Source: Bacteroidaceae bacterium | GTDB taxonomy: Bacteria > Bacteroidota > Bacteroidia > Bacteroidales > Bacteroidaceae | Length of the DNA: 64,000 nt | Direction of reading: 5' to 3' | Assembly: GCA_017645305.1 (NCBI GenBank) | Contig: JAGCPD010000012.1 | Span: forward strand, 124,001 to 188,000 | Shown here: positions 18,411 to 27,499 of the stretch, one piece after another | How the letters are laid out: every line of letters begins with the position of its first letter | Numbering within the stretch: position 1 is the first letter of the stretch | The notes under the pieces: model-generated | Databases searched by the model: none | Told to the model about the DNA's origin: nothing | The model's input: the letters and a program-made list of their open reading frames with translations, nothing else | Made by a program: the position numbers and the translations under genes

Positions 18411-19757
18411 ATGAGACCGTTTAATGAAATAAAGATTGCTGTGGCAGGAACAGGTTATGTGGGATTGTCCATTGCAACATTGTTGGCGCAGCATCATCAG
18501 GTTACAGCTGTTGATGTAATACCTGAGAAAGTTGAAAAGATTAACAAGAAGATTAGTCCCATTCAGGATGATTACATTGAGAAATACTTACGTGAAAAAG
18601 AGCTCAATCTAACCGCCACTTTGGATGGCGTATCGGCTTATAAAGACGCGGATTATGTTGTAATTGCAGCTCCTACAAATTATGATCCTGCAAAGAACTT
18701 CTTCGATACACACCATATAGAAGATGTAATAAATATGGTTATCGACGTGAATCCCGATGCGGTGATGGTTATTAAGAGTACAATTCCTGTAGGTTACTGT
18801 AGAAGCCTGTACGTTAAATATGCACTTAAATTTTTATATAAGCCAGAGTTAAAGGACCATAAGTTTAACTTGCTTTTTTCTCCGGAGTTTTTACGCGAGA
18901 GCAAGGCTCTCTATGACAATCTGTATCCCTCTCGGATTATTGTAGGTTTTCCTAAACTTATTGAAGTAAATGATGCAACCTTTACAGAGGAAAATGCTGC
19001 CATCAAGGCTATCGGTAACCCACAAGCCGAAGAGTACGCACGTACTTTTGCTGCTTTGCTACAGGAAGGTGCGGAAAAGGATAATATAGATACCTTGTTT
19101 ATGGGAATGAAGGAGGCAGAAGCTGTTAAGCTTTTTGCCAACACATATCTTGCACTACGCGTATCATATTTTAACGAATTGGATACTTATGCTGAGGTAA
19201 AGGGTCTTGATACGGCTGCTATCATACAGGGCGTAGGCTTGGATCCCAGAATAGGAACGCACTATAACAATCCCTCATTTGGATACGGTGGCTATTGTCT
19301 TCCCAAAGACACTAAGCAGTTGTTGGCAAACTATCAGGATGTGCCTCAGCAGATGATGTCGGCTATAGTGGAAAGTAATCGTACCCGCAAGGATTTTATT
19401 GCAGATCAAGTGTTGCAGAAAGCGGGCTGGTACGGATATTCTGATAACAACCAGTTTGGCGAAGCCGAGGGTGTCTGCACCATAGGTGTATTCCGTTTGA
19501 CAATGAAGTCCAATTCCGACAATTTCCGTCAATCGGCTATTCAGGGTATCATGAAGCGTATCAAGGCAAAGGGTGCCGAGGTTATCATTTACGAGCCTAC
19601 TTTAGAAAACGGCTCCAGTTTCTTCGGTAGCGTGGTTGTAAACGACCTTCATCAGTTCAAGACAAGATGTGATGCTATTATTGCCAATCGCTATGACAGC
19701 TGTTTAGACGATGTAAAGGAAAAGGTTTATACACGAGACATCTTTGGGCGTGACTGA
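18411..19757 (+). CDS. ugd: UDP-glucose 6-dehydrogenase
   Basis: Oxidises UDP-glucose to UDP-glucuronate with two NAD+, providing acidic sugars for capsule, exopolysaccharide or lipopolysaccharide. The NAD motif AGTGYVGLS (about 11-19) and the catalytic Cys loop [16 protein letters not shown] are present. The sequence follows enterobacterial Ugd closely ([61 protein letters not shown]). At 448 residues it is about 60 longer than the E. coli enzyme because of two insertions, one around the segment [15 protein letters not shown] and one around [15 protein letters not shown]. It stands alone, not in a capsule cluster. Confidence 0.92.
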   Translation: MRPFNEIKIAVAGTGYVGLSIATLLAQHHQVTAVDVIPEKVEKINKKISPIQDDYIEKYLREKELNLTATLDGVSAYKDADYVVIAAPTNYDPAKNFFDTHHIEDVINMVIDVNPDAVMVIKSTIPVGYCRSLYVKYALKFLYKPELKDHKFNLLFSPEFLRESKALYDNLYPSRIIVGFPKLIEVNDATFTEENAAIKAIGNPQAEEYARTFAALLQEGAEKDNIDTLFMGMKEAEAVKLFANTYLALRVSYFNELDTYAEVKGLDTAAIIQGVGLDPRIGTHYNNPSFGYGGYCLPKDTKQLLANYQDVPQQMMSAIVESNRTRKDFIADQVLQKAGWYGYSDNNQFGEAEGVCTIGVFRLTMKSNSDNFRQSAIQGIMKRIKAKGAEVIIYEPTLENGSSFFGSVVVNDLHQFKTRCDAIIANRYDSCLDDVKEKVYTRDIFGRD

Positions 19758-19777
19758 CCCGCTTCATCGGGCAACTC

Positions 19778-20443
19778 TTATTTCCAGTCGGGAATATCAG
19801 ATTCTTTCTCATAAACACCCACAACGTTCATAAGGAACAGCAGGGTGCTATAGGCAGGGACAGAACCAGAAGCTTCGTCCTTGTATGCTAATTGTTGAGG
19901 AATATATACATACCACTCATCACCCTCAACCATATATTGTAATGCAGTTTGGAAACCCTCCGTACTTCCTCCAACATATAGTTGGATAGGTGCTGCTGTA
20001 GCGGGATTGAATTCGCCGTAGTATGTTTGGCTGAAGACTATCATCTTTGTCTCTTTGTTTGCGTTGTCCTCTGCAATATATTCAGAAGGCATCAGCCAAC
20101 CACGATAGTGAAGAAGCACATAATCGGTAAAGTTTATCTTCTCTGTGCCGTATCCTTTTTTTACAATCTTGCAGACAATGCTGTCAGTAAGTGAACCTTG
20201 TAGCTCTGCACTGCGTTGCAGGCTCTTGAACATTCGCCATTCACAGTGTTCTTCCCAGGCATCGCCATACAAAGCTTTCGCTTCCGAAATTGCGGTTCGG
20301 GCAGAATCTGCAGCTTGCTCAAACCATAAGCTGTTCCGAGTTTCCCAATTATAATAGGGATCCCACTCTGTGATTTCCTCAGAGCAAGAAGTTAAGCCGA
20401 CTATGCAAACAAGGGCAATTAGAGATAAGAGATTTTTTTTCAT
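19778..20443 (-). CDS. FKBP-type peptidyl-prolyl isomerase lipoprotein
   Basis: Outer-membrane or periplasmic lipoprotein (221 residues) with a C-terminal FKBP domain, predicted to speed proline isomerisation during folding of exported proteins. The lipobox is VGLTSC, with Cys20 as the lipidated residue. The FKBP part shows VLLHYRGWLMP, a G-F-QTALQYMVEGDEWYVYIPQ segment and a final TLLFLMNVVGV strand. Several pocket residues differ from canonical FKBPs, so catalysis is uncertain. The start codon shares one base with the stop of glycyl-tRNA synthetase (TAATG), so translation is probably coupled. Confidence 0.85.
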   Translation of the reverse strand: MKKNLLSLIALVCIVGLTSCSEEITEWDPYYNWETRNSLWFEQAADSARTAISEAKALYGDAWEEHCEWRMFKSLQRSAELQGSLTDSIVCKIVKKGYGTEKINFTDYVLLHYRGWLMPSEYIAEDNANKETKMIVFSQTYYGEFNPATAAPIQLYVGGSTEGFQTALQYMVEGDEWYVYIPQQLAYKDEASGSVPAYSTLLFLMNVVGVYEKESDIPDWK

Positions 20444-21996
20444 TAGAGTAGTTTTTTCAACAGACTTGTTATGCTGACTTTATCTTCGATGATGCCGCGC
20501 AGGTCGCTGATGGCAACTCGGCGTTGTTCCATCGTGTCGCGGTCACGCAGGGTGACGGTGTTGTCCTCCAGTGTCTGCTGGTCAACAGTTACACAATAGG
20601 GGCAGCCGATGGCGTCCATACGGCGATAGCGCTTGCCTATCTGGTCCTTCTCCTCGTACTTGCAGTTGAAATGGAAGCGCAGGTCGTTGATAATTTCCTG
20701 AGCCTTCTCGGGCATACCATCCTTCTTGGTAAGGGGGAACACTGCCAGCTTGACGGGAGCCAGAGCTGCGGGCAGATGCAGTACGGTACGTGTCTGTCCG
20801 TCAGGCAACTGCTGCTCCTCATAGCTGTGACACATGATGGAGAGGAACATGCGGTCCACACCAATAGAAGTCTCTATGACGTACGGTGTATAGCTTTCGT
20901 TTGTTTCGGGATCAAAATACTCGATCTTCTTGCCGCTGTACTTGGCATGCTGGCTGAGGTCGAAGTTGGTACGGCTATGGATGCCTTCCACCTCCTTGAA
21001 ACCAAAGGGCATGTGGAACTCAATATCAGTGGCAGCATTAGCGTAGTGAGCCAACTTATCATGGTCGTGGAAACGATAGTTCTCTGCTCCGAAGCCAAGG
21101 TTCTGGTGCCACTTCATGCGGGTTTCCTTCCACTTAGCAAACCAATCCAATTCCGTGCCGGGCTTGATGAAGAACTGCATCTCCATCTGTTCGAACTCAC
21201 GCATACGGAAGATGAACTGACGGGCAACAATTTCGTTGCGGAAAGCCTTACCTATCTGGGCAATTCCGAAGGGGAGTTTCATGCGGCCGGTCTTCTGCAC
21301 ATTCAGATAGTTGACAAAGATGCCCTGAGCCGTTTCGGGACGCAGATAGATGGTGCTGGCACCATCAGCAGTACTGCCCATCTCGGTCTTGAACATCAGG
21401 TTGAACTGGCGCACATCCGTCCAGTTGCGGGTTCCGCTGATGGGGCAGACAATACCCTCGTCCAGGATAATCTGCTTCATACCTTCCAGGTCAATGCCGC
21501 CCTCGGCATTCATCACCTCCTGGAAACGCTTGTGCAGCGCATCATATTTCTCCTGATTCTCCAGTACACGAGCATTCGTAGCACGGAACTGAGCTTCGTC
21601 GAAAGCATCACCGAAACGCTTCTGCGCTTTTTCTATTTCCTTCTGAATCTTATCCTCGTACTTTGCCATCTGCTCCTCGATGAGCACATCGGCACGATAA
21701 CGCTTCTTGGAATCGCGGTTGTCAATGAGAGGGTCGTTGAAGGCATCCACATGTCCGCTGGCCTTCCAAGTCGTAGGATGCATGAATATGGCGGCATCGA
21801 TACCCACGATATTCTCGTGCAGCAGCACCATGCTCTGCCACCAGTATTGCTTTATGTTGTTTTTCAACTCTACACCGTTCTGGCCATAGTCATATACAGC
21901 ACCTAATCCATCATAGATATCGCTGCTGGGAAAGACAAAACCATATTCCTTACAATGAGAGACAATCTTCTTGAAAACATCTTCTTGCTGTGCCAT
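20443..21996 (-). CDS. glyS: Glycyl-tRNA synthetase, single-chain class II type
   Basis: Charges tRNA-Gly with glycine. This is the dimeric single-chain form (517 residues), not the bacterial alpha/beta type. Class II motifs are visible: YGFVFPSSDIYDG near the start, RPETAQGIFVNY (about 230), motif 2 around FRNEIVARQFIFRMREFEQ, and motif 3 GVDRMFLSIM. The C-terminal anticodon-binding domain contains CPYCVTVDQQTL. ATG 21996 lies 41 bases after a TACCTTTG promoter, so the longer upstream frame is not used. The FKBP lipoprotein gene is coupled downstream. Confidence 0.96.
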   Translation of the reverse strand: MAQQEDVFKKIVSHCKEYGFVFPSSDIYDGLGAVYDYGQNGVELKNNIKQYWWQSMVLLHENIVGIDAAIFMHPTTWKASGHVDAFNDPLIDNRDSKKRYRADVLIEEQMAKYEDKIQKEIEKAQKRFGDAFDEAQFRATNARVLENQEKYDALHKRFQEVMNAEGGIDLEGMKQIILDEGIVCPISGTRNWTDVRQFNLMFKTEMGSTADGASTIYLRPETAQGIFVNYLNVQKTGRMKLPFGIAQIGKAFRNEIVARQFIFRMREFEQMEMQFFIKPGTELDWFAKWKETRMKWHQNLGFGAENYRFHDHDKLAHYANAATDIEFHMPFGFKEVEGIHSRTNFDLSQHAKYSGKKIEYFDPETNESYTPYVIETSIGVDRMFLSIMCHSYEEQQLPDGQTRTVLHLPAALAPVKLAVFPLTKKDGMPEKAQEIINDLRFHFNCKYEEKDQIGKRYRRMDAIGCPYCVTVDQQTLEDNTVTLRDRDTMEQRRVAISDLRGIIEDKVSITSLLKKLL

Positions 21997-22036
21997 TTTC
22001 TTATACCTTATTAATATAATATAGTTATTTTGGCTG

Positions 22037-22044
22037 CAAAGGTA
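22037..22044 (-). promoter_or_regulatory. TAnnTTTG promoter for the glycyl-tRNA synthetase operon
   Basis: TACCTTTG on the minus strand, 41 bases before the start codon. A hairpin occupies the expected -33 region. Confidence 0.65.
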
Positions 22045-22048
22045 CAAT

Positions 22049-22084
22049 AAAATCCCGAAATATGGTGTCATATCCCGGGATTTT
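22049..22084 (-). terminator. Hairpin: likely terminator of the L7/L12-like gene
   Basis: AAAATCCCG pairs with CGGGATTTT, with an inner TATG/CATA extension, followed by a T-rich run on the minus strand. It lies between the membrane protein gene and the glyS promoter. It overlaps the glyS -33 region, so an operator role is also possible. Confidence 0.55.
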
Positions 22085-22157
22085 TTGACAAACAAGGAAT
22101 ATTTTGTTACTATTCCATTCCTTTGTTTTAGAACGCTTCTTTTTTTGCCTTGGTTTG

Positions 22158-22556
22158 TTATTTGGCAGCTGGTGTCACAATGCTACAGGTCGCGCCCATT
22201 TCCTCAAGTACAACCTTAACGTCATCGGCGTCTTCTTCACTGCAGCCTGTAAAAGCTATAGAGGGCACCGTCTTCATCACCTTGTTAGCCAATGAGCTGC
22301 TGTAGCCCTTAAATTCACATAGTTGTTTTTTTAATTTCTTGGGGGTAGCGCCTACGGCATCAATCTGCACAGCATAGGGACCGGATTTCAAGTTAGGAAC
22401 CTTCTCGCCCACGATGGCCTTATAAATTTTCTTCACAATCCAGATAAACACCCATAGTCCTATCAGACTAATAGCAATCACCCAACCCAGCGCCTTTAAA
22501 GCAGCCATGTCAGTACCGAATCCACTTGTCAGGAAACGAAAAAACCAGTTCTTCAT
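22158..22556 (-). CDS. Membrane protein with ribosomal L7/L12 C-terminal-like domain
   Basis: Protein of 132 residues. One hydrophobic span (about 24-44, WVIAISLIGLWVFIWIV) is followed by a soluble domain from about 62 that resembles the L7/L12 C-terminal domain: a start strand YAVQIDAVG, a helix with KKLKKQLCEF, ANKVMKTVPSIAF, and a final EEDADDVKVVLEEMGATCSIV. In L7/L12 that domain contacts translation factors. Here it is tethered to a membrane and is not the ribosomal gene. It is downstream of a larger membrane protein with a 39-base gap, so the two probably work together. Function unknown. Confidence 0.7.
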   Translation of the reverse strand: MKNWFFRFLTSGFGTDMAALKALGWVIAISLIGLWVFIWIVKKIYKAIVGEKVPNLKSGPYAVQIDAVGATPKKLKKQLCEFKGYSSSLANKVMKTVPSIAFTGCSEEDADDVKVVLEEMGATCSIVTPAAK

Positions 22557-22595
22557 GATGTAAAATGTTTAATAAATTAAATAAAAATACTTGTA

Positions 22596-23783
22596 TTATA
22601 TGGAGTTTTCCACATTTTCATTCTGTGTTTGCTTGGCGGGCTTTACTTTACGGAACCATCCACTCCAGTTAAAGTTGTTATAGAGCCCGGAGATAGTCTC
22701 TATTGTCATAACAGTCGATGCAACGAAACAGAATATAAAGGCACCGACAATCATCAGACCTATTTTCATGGCAATAATGGCAATGTTGAGTGAATTACCT
22801 TCTGTATGTGTCGAGGTACTGCCGTTAGAATAGTAAGTCTTTACCTGATAGTCGGGCAAAAGGCTCAGGGCTAATCCTGCTCCAAAACAGAAAGAGGCTA
22901 TGGCAAAGCCAACCTTGCGGAAGATGTTCAGACAACCGGTACGACGGGTGTGACGTGTGATGGTATAGCCGTGAGGGTAACCTGTTATAATATAAAGTGG
23001 TATTAATATCAGCAGATATATCATGTAGCCTTGTAGGGTTTTACCCCACGAAACCTGTCGTTCTACACTTTTTGTCAAATCACCTTTCGCCATTGCATGT
23101 ACTTGAGCAAAATCCATTGCATTGATGGAATCGTAGTCAGCACGGTATTTAGCTGCATGTTCTTCCTCGACCTTCACATTGTGCAGGTATTTTTCCTTGT
23201 TTTCCTGTAATTTGGCAGTATCGGCACGCTGTAACCATTCCTTGCTTCTTTTCTGGCTGCTTTCAGCATATCTCTTATAATCGATTAGTTTATAAGTCTT
23301 ATAATGTTGGGCCGACGAAAGTCGCATGGTATAGGCATCGTTGGCATGTTCTGATGGACAGGCATTCCAAGTGGTCTGTTGTACTTTGATTTCCTTCCAT
23401 TGCTCAACTTGTTCACGTTCAGCCTTTGCGCGTGCGATGTCCTCTTTTTGGTCGTTAAAGTAATAATAGAAGATACCGGCACCAAGCAAAGCACCTGCAA
23501 TGAGTGACCACATCCAGGTACGGTGTCGCTTTTGCGACCACTCCACAATTTCTTTCAGCGTGTCGTAGCGTTCACGGTATTCCGTGTCATTTGGTTCTTC
23601 TACCACTTCGTCGGCTTTTGCAAGTAATGCGGCCATTTTCATCGTCTCCGACTTTTTGCGCGGATAGACATTGTCCCAGTCCGTCTCTCCTTTCTTTCTC
23701 TCTTTTTTGCTAATGAGTGACGAGGTAAACATTGCTTCATCCAAATACTGAAGCGCCTCGTTGTTCAGAATATGTTCTTCCAT
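22596..23783 (-). CDS. Multi-span membrane protein with coiled-coil region, unknown function
   Basis: I do not recognise this 395-residue protein. It has a charged cytoplasmic N-terminus, a first membrane span near 92-110 (WSLIAGALLGAGIFYYYF), then about 130 residues of charged, probably helical sequence rich in Lys, Glu and Tyr, and three further hydrophobic spans near 250-268, 287-306 and 340-362. The C-terminus is polar (KQTQNENVENSI). It is the first gene of a two-gene unit with the L7/L12-like membrane protein. A TAACTTTG promoter lies 108 bases upstream, leaving a long leader. Confidence 0.7.
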   Translation of the reverse strand: MEEHILNNEALQYLDEAMFTSSLISKKERKKGETDWDNVYPRKKSETMKMAALLAKADEVVEEPNDTEYRERYDTLKEIVEWSQKRHRTWMWSLIAGALLGAGIFYYYFNDQKEDIARAKAEREQVEQWKEIKVQQTTWNACPSEHANDAYTMRLSSAQHYKTYKLIDYKRYAESSQKRSKEWLQRADTAKLQENKEKYLHNVKVEEEHAAKYRADYDSINAMDFAQVHAMAKGDLTKSVERQVSWGKTLQGYMIYLLILIPLYIITGYPHGYTITRHTRRTGCLNIFRKVGFAIASFCFGAGLALSLLPDYQVKTYYSNGSTSTHTEGNSLNIAIIAMKIGLMIVGAFIFCFVASTVMTIETISGLYNNFNWSGWFRKVKPAKQTQNENVENSI

Positions 23784-24155
23784 TTTAATTTATTATAATA
23801 GTCATAATTTTAAACATGTGGATAGCCGAGAGCAATACAAAAAGGATTCCTTCTTTTTGCCGAGCCGAAGCAAATTCGTTTCTTTCGAAGCAAAGTTACG
23901 AAAAAAAATAATATAAATCATGTTGTTATAACAAAACGATAGTTAATAAAACAAAAAATGGGTATCGTCGCGTAAAAAAAGTGGTAATTATGTGAAAAGA
24001 ATGACTTTTTTTGCCAATGTGACTACAGATATATTCTATTATGTATCGGTTATTGTGCTTCATCTACAAGAGCCTTGGAGTGTAATAGAATTTTACATTT
24101 TGATTTAATTTTGGATTTTTAATTTTTGAATTTTGAATTAGAATATAAAAAGTCG
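23784..24155. other. Divergent intergenic region
   Basis: About 400 bases between two divergent genes, AT-rich, without a credible coding frame. It holds the minus-strand promoter at 23891-23898 and, on the plus side near 24100-24150, the AT-rich motif family (TTTTGAATT repeats) seen elsewhere in the window. Confidence 0.5.
23891..23898 (-). promoter_or_regulatory. TAnnTTTG promoter for the two membrane-protein genes
   Basis: TAACTTTG on the minus strand, 108 bases before the start codon. Confidence 0.55.
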
Positions 24156-24163
24156 TATCTTTG
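24156..24163 (+). promoter_or_regulatory. TAnnTTTG promoter for the GH128-like gene
   Basis: TATCTTTG with TTTG at 24132-24135, 20 bases upstream. It is a well-formed Bacteroidota promoter, 31 bases before the start codon. Confidence 0.75.
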
Positions 24164-24193
24164 CGGCGCGAAAAAGAAATAATCTAACAGACT

Positions 24194-27100
24194 ATGAAAA
24201 GATATCTACTTCTTTTCGCCATGGTTATGGCTACAGGCATCTGCCGCGCCGAACTGACCAATGGCACAGAATACTTTATTTGGTTGAACATCTATGAGAA
24301 ACTGCTTGGCAGTAATGACGATGGCAGCGAACCGGCTCTGTCTGCTTGGAACGCCGCCAAAGCCTCCAGCTACATATTCGTTGCAGAGGACTGCGGCAAG
24401 AGCGGCTACGTCCTGCTGAAGCAAAAGAGCAGCGGCAAGTACTTGGCTGCCAGCGGTTCCAATGCTTGGAGCATCGTATTCGAGGACGCCTCCTCCACCG
24501 ATGACCGCTTCTGCTGGAGTGCTGACGTGGGGACATATGCCTATCTCACCAACAAGAAGAACACTGGTGCCTGTATGGGCGTTGACGGTGCGAACAAAAA
24601 CAGCGCATACGTCAGTGTCTATTACGACAAGTCCAGGAGCAGCCATTCGCAGATGACCATCATTCCGGCAACGGCGGGCAACTACAACACAGACCGGCAG
24701 TCCTACGTGAGCGCTGAATATATCAATGCGCAGGGCGTTCGGGAGATTGACTACGTCCAGGTGAGGGGCAAGACCGTCAACCGCAGTGATACGATTGACA
24801 TCCACCTCACAGCCAACACGGACCCTATCTCCGGCACTTCCAGGATTGACCTCGGCAGCGACCGTACATGGCTTATCTTCGACAACATCGCCCCGTCGAA
24901 GGTGAGGTCGGACTTCCTGAAATATGTCCGCATCAATGGTAGGACGGCCACGTCGAACAACTGTCGCGTGGAGATATACCTGAACGGCACAGCCATTATT
25001 CCCATTCCGGAGACCATCTTCACGGCCACTGCAGAGACCCCGTTCACACTTGGCAAGGGCAACCATACAGACCTTGCCGAGTACAGCAACAGCATGACGG
25101 GCTTCACCCTGCGTCGCGGCTATATGGTAACCTTGGCAACAGGGCGCAACGGCAGTGGATACAGCCGTACTTATGTGGCAGACCATGCCGACCTGGACAT
25201 CACGCTGCCTACAGCCCTCTCACGTCGCGTTACCTCGGTGTATGTCAAGCCTTGGCCGTATCTGTCGAAGAAGGGATGGGCCAACACAGCGGGCGCATCC
25301 GGCGGTCCTGGTCTGCGCGCCACGTGGTTCTGGGCATGGAACGCCGCCTACTCGTCAACAGACGACATGGAGTATGTCCCTTGCCGCCAGCACCTCAATT
25401 GGCCAAGCGCGGACGATGTCAACAGCCACACCTCTTCAGCTGCCTTCTCGCTGAACGAGCCGGAGCACTCGGAACAGCACACCAGCGACAAATGCTCCTG
25501 TGGCGGGACAATCCATGAATGGAACGCCTACCTCCTGACAAAGGATTTCCGTGAAGGGGGCGGCCGTGTGGGTTCTCCGCAGCCCACGGACCTCAGTTAT
25601 CTGACCAATTACTTCAAATATGTTGACCAGAACGATAACGAGACGCGTTGCGACTTTGCCGTCACCCATGCCTATTGGTGGGTGGGTGGCAAGTCGGCTT
25701 CATCCTATGCCAGCTGGTTCGTAAACCAATGCAAGAGCATCTACAACAATACCGGCCGCCCCGTATGGCTCACCGAAATGGAGATCAGTGCCTCGTGGAA
25801 CAAGAGCAGTGGCGATAAGCTCGATGGTGACTGGAGCTACGCAAACGTGGCAAAATATGTGCAAGCCCTGTTGGAGAAGATTGACGACAGTCCTTGGATT
25901 GAACGCTACGCCATCTACAGTACAGACATGTACATTACTTATATGTATTACGATGCCAACCCCAGCAAGGACCTCACTCCCGCCGGAGAGGTCTATCGCG
26001 ACCATCGTGCCACCTTCGCCTACAATTCAGCCTATACGAAGGAACCCGTTTGGTGGACACCGGGCGTGAAGAAGCCTGTCCTGTCAGCCACTTACGATGC
26101 TGGAACGAAGTCGCTGACTTTCAGCATCGTCAACGATAACGGTGATACCACCGAACGCCTCGACCTTCAGCGCTTCAACGGTACGGAATGGGAAACCCTA
26201 ACGACATTCGACGACCGCCAGCAGTTGGAAGACAAGGAATTGAGCTTAACACTCTCAGATTTCGCTGCGACGGAGAATTGCCGGTTCCGCTTGGCGGCAT
26301 ACACCATCTTCGGTGGCAACAGCATCAGCGATGAACTGGAGATAGGAGGAATCAGGAACGGCACCGTCGTCGCCAATTCAAAGACAGACATCCACGGATG
26401 GACGTGTGTCCGCAGTGCCGACAACGGCTTCACGAAGGAAGCCTCCGGCGACACCTATTTCGAGGTGTGGCACCCCTCGGCCAGCGGCATAAGCTTCGAC
26501 TACTACCAGGACATCATGGGGTTGGAAGATGGTATCTACTGCCTCAGTGCCAACGTGTTCCAGTCAGGAGCGGCAGACGAAGCCGTGGCACTCTACGGAC
26601 AGACAGCAGAACAACTATGGACGGCCCCTGTAATGACCGACGGTTCCATCACCGACGCGCCAATCAGTGTCGAGAAGATTGCTGTCACAGACGGCAGGCT
26701 GCGTGTGGGTGTGCGCAACATAGCACCTATGCAAGCCCGCTGGGCAGGAGCTGACAACTTCGTGCTGACACGTATAGGCGATGCACCGTCTTCAGACCTC
26801 GAAATGCTTGAACTTATGGACGAGTACGACGGCATCATCATGTCCGTCTGGCCGCAGAATACCGACGAGACCCTCGATGCTTCAGGAATGATAATCAATC
26901 CGCAGGCTACAGGCCAGCGCGAAGACGGATGGACAGTCCAGAATGTTGAATTCAGTAAGGGAGAAGCATACGACAGCGATGCCTCGAATCCTTACTTCAA
27001 CTACTGGTCTGCCAGCTCCTATACATCATCGATGGCGCAGACAATCAGCGGACTGCCAGCAGGGAAATACGTTCTCTCGGCTCTCCTCCGAGGTAGTTCG

Positions 27101-27490
27101 AGTATGTCTTTGACACTTGCTGCATCGACAGGAAAAGACAACAAGCGGACAAAATTCACCGGCACAGGAACAACGGCATCCGATGACCTGCCTATGGGAT
27201 GGAAAAAAGTGACAGTGCCTGCTGTGAGCGTGGGTAAGGGCGAGGTACTGACCATAAGCCTCAAGGCATCAGGAACATCATGGTGGAGTGCTGATAACTT
27301 CCAACTGACGTTGGTAGAGCCAGACGTCACGGGAATAGGTGAAATTGAAAATTCAAAATTCGGAATGAAAGATGACGCGCCCGTCTATGACCTCTCTGGC
27401 TACAAACTTCCATCCCAGGCACTTCCCAAATGGAGAAGCGGAAAGGGAGCTCGCATCTATATTGTGAACAGGAAAAAGATACTGTATTAA
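24194..27490 (+). CDS. Large secreted GH128-like glycan hydrolase
   Basis: Secreted protein of 1098 residues. After a signal peptide (about 1-19) comes a ricin-like beta-trefoil region, a beta-rich linker, and near 350-610 a catalytic core resembling GH128/Asl1-type beta-1,3-glucanases. The likely acid Glu is in SLNEPEHSEQ and the nucleophile Glu in RPVWLTEMEIS, with THAYWW between them. Two further beta-sandwich, carbohydrate-binding-like domains follow. The last 40 residues (APVYDLSG ... IYIVNRKKILY) are a degenerate form of the C-terminal tail of the other giant proteins here. GC content looks higher than in the neighbours. Beta-1,3-glucan as substrate is an inference from the family. Confidence 0.72.
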   Translation: MKRYLLLFAMVMATGICRAELTNGTEYFIWLNIYEKLLGSNDDGSEPALSAWNAAKASSYIFVAEDCGKSGYVLLKQKSSGKYLAASGSNAWSIVFEDASSTDDRFCWSADVGTYAYLTNKKNTGACMGVDGANKNSAYVSVYYDKSRSSHSQMTIIPATAGNYNTDRQSYVSAEYINAQGVREIDYVQVRGKTVNRSDTIDIHLTANTDPISGTSRIDLGSDRTWLIFDNIAPSKVRSDFLKYVRINGRTATSNNCRVEIYLNGTAIIPIPETIFTATAETPFTLGKGNHTDLAEYSNSMTGFTLRRGYMVTLATGRNGSGYSRTYVADHADLDITLPTALSRRVTSVYVKPWPYLSKKGWANTAGASGGPGLRATWFWAWNAAYSSTDDMEYVPCRQHLNWPSADDVNSHTSSAAFSLNEPEHSEQHTSDKCSCGGTIHEWNAYLLTKDFREGGGRVGSPQPTDLSYLTNYFKYVDQNDNETRCDFAVTHAYWWVGGKSASSYASWFVNQCKSIYNNTGRPVWLTEMEISASWNKSSGDKLDGDWSYANVAKYVQALLEKIDDSPWIERYAIYSTDMYITYMYYDANPSKDLTPAGEVYRDHRATFAYNSAYTKEPVWWTPGVKKPVLSATYDAGTKSLTFSIVNDNGDTTERLDLQRFNGTEWETLTTFDDRQQLEDKELSLTLSDFAATENCRFRLAAYTIFGGNSISDELEIGGIRNGTVVANSKTDIHGWTCVRSADNGFTKEASGDTYFEVWHPSASGISFDYYQDIMGLEDGIYCLSANVFQSGAADEAVALYGQTAEQLWTAPVMTDGSITDAPISVEKIAVTDGRLRVGVRNIAPMQARWAGADNFVLTRIGDAPSSDLEMLELMDEYDGIIMSVWPQNTDETLDASGMIINPQATGQREDGWTVQNVEFSKGEAYDSDASNPYFNYWSASSYTSSMAQTISGLPAGKYVLSALLRGSSSMSLTLAASTGKDNKRTKFTGTGTTASDDLPMGWKKVTVPAVSVGKGEVLTISLKASGTSWWSADNFQLTLVEPDVTGIGEIENSKFGMKDDAPVYDLSGYKLPSQALPKWRSGKGARIYIVNRKKILY

Positions 27491-27499
27491 GAGTGAAGG

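Noticed and set aside
20524..21906. 460-codon plus-strand frame opposite glycyl-tRNA synthetase
   Set aside because: It lies fully within a well conserved essential gene on the other strand and shows no protein-like pattern of its own.
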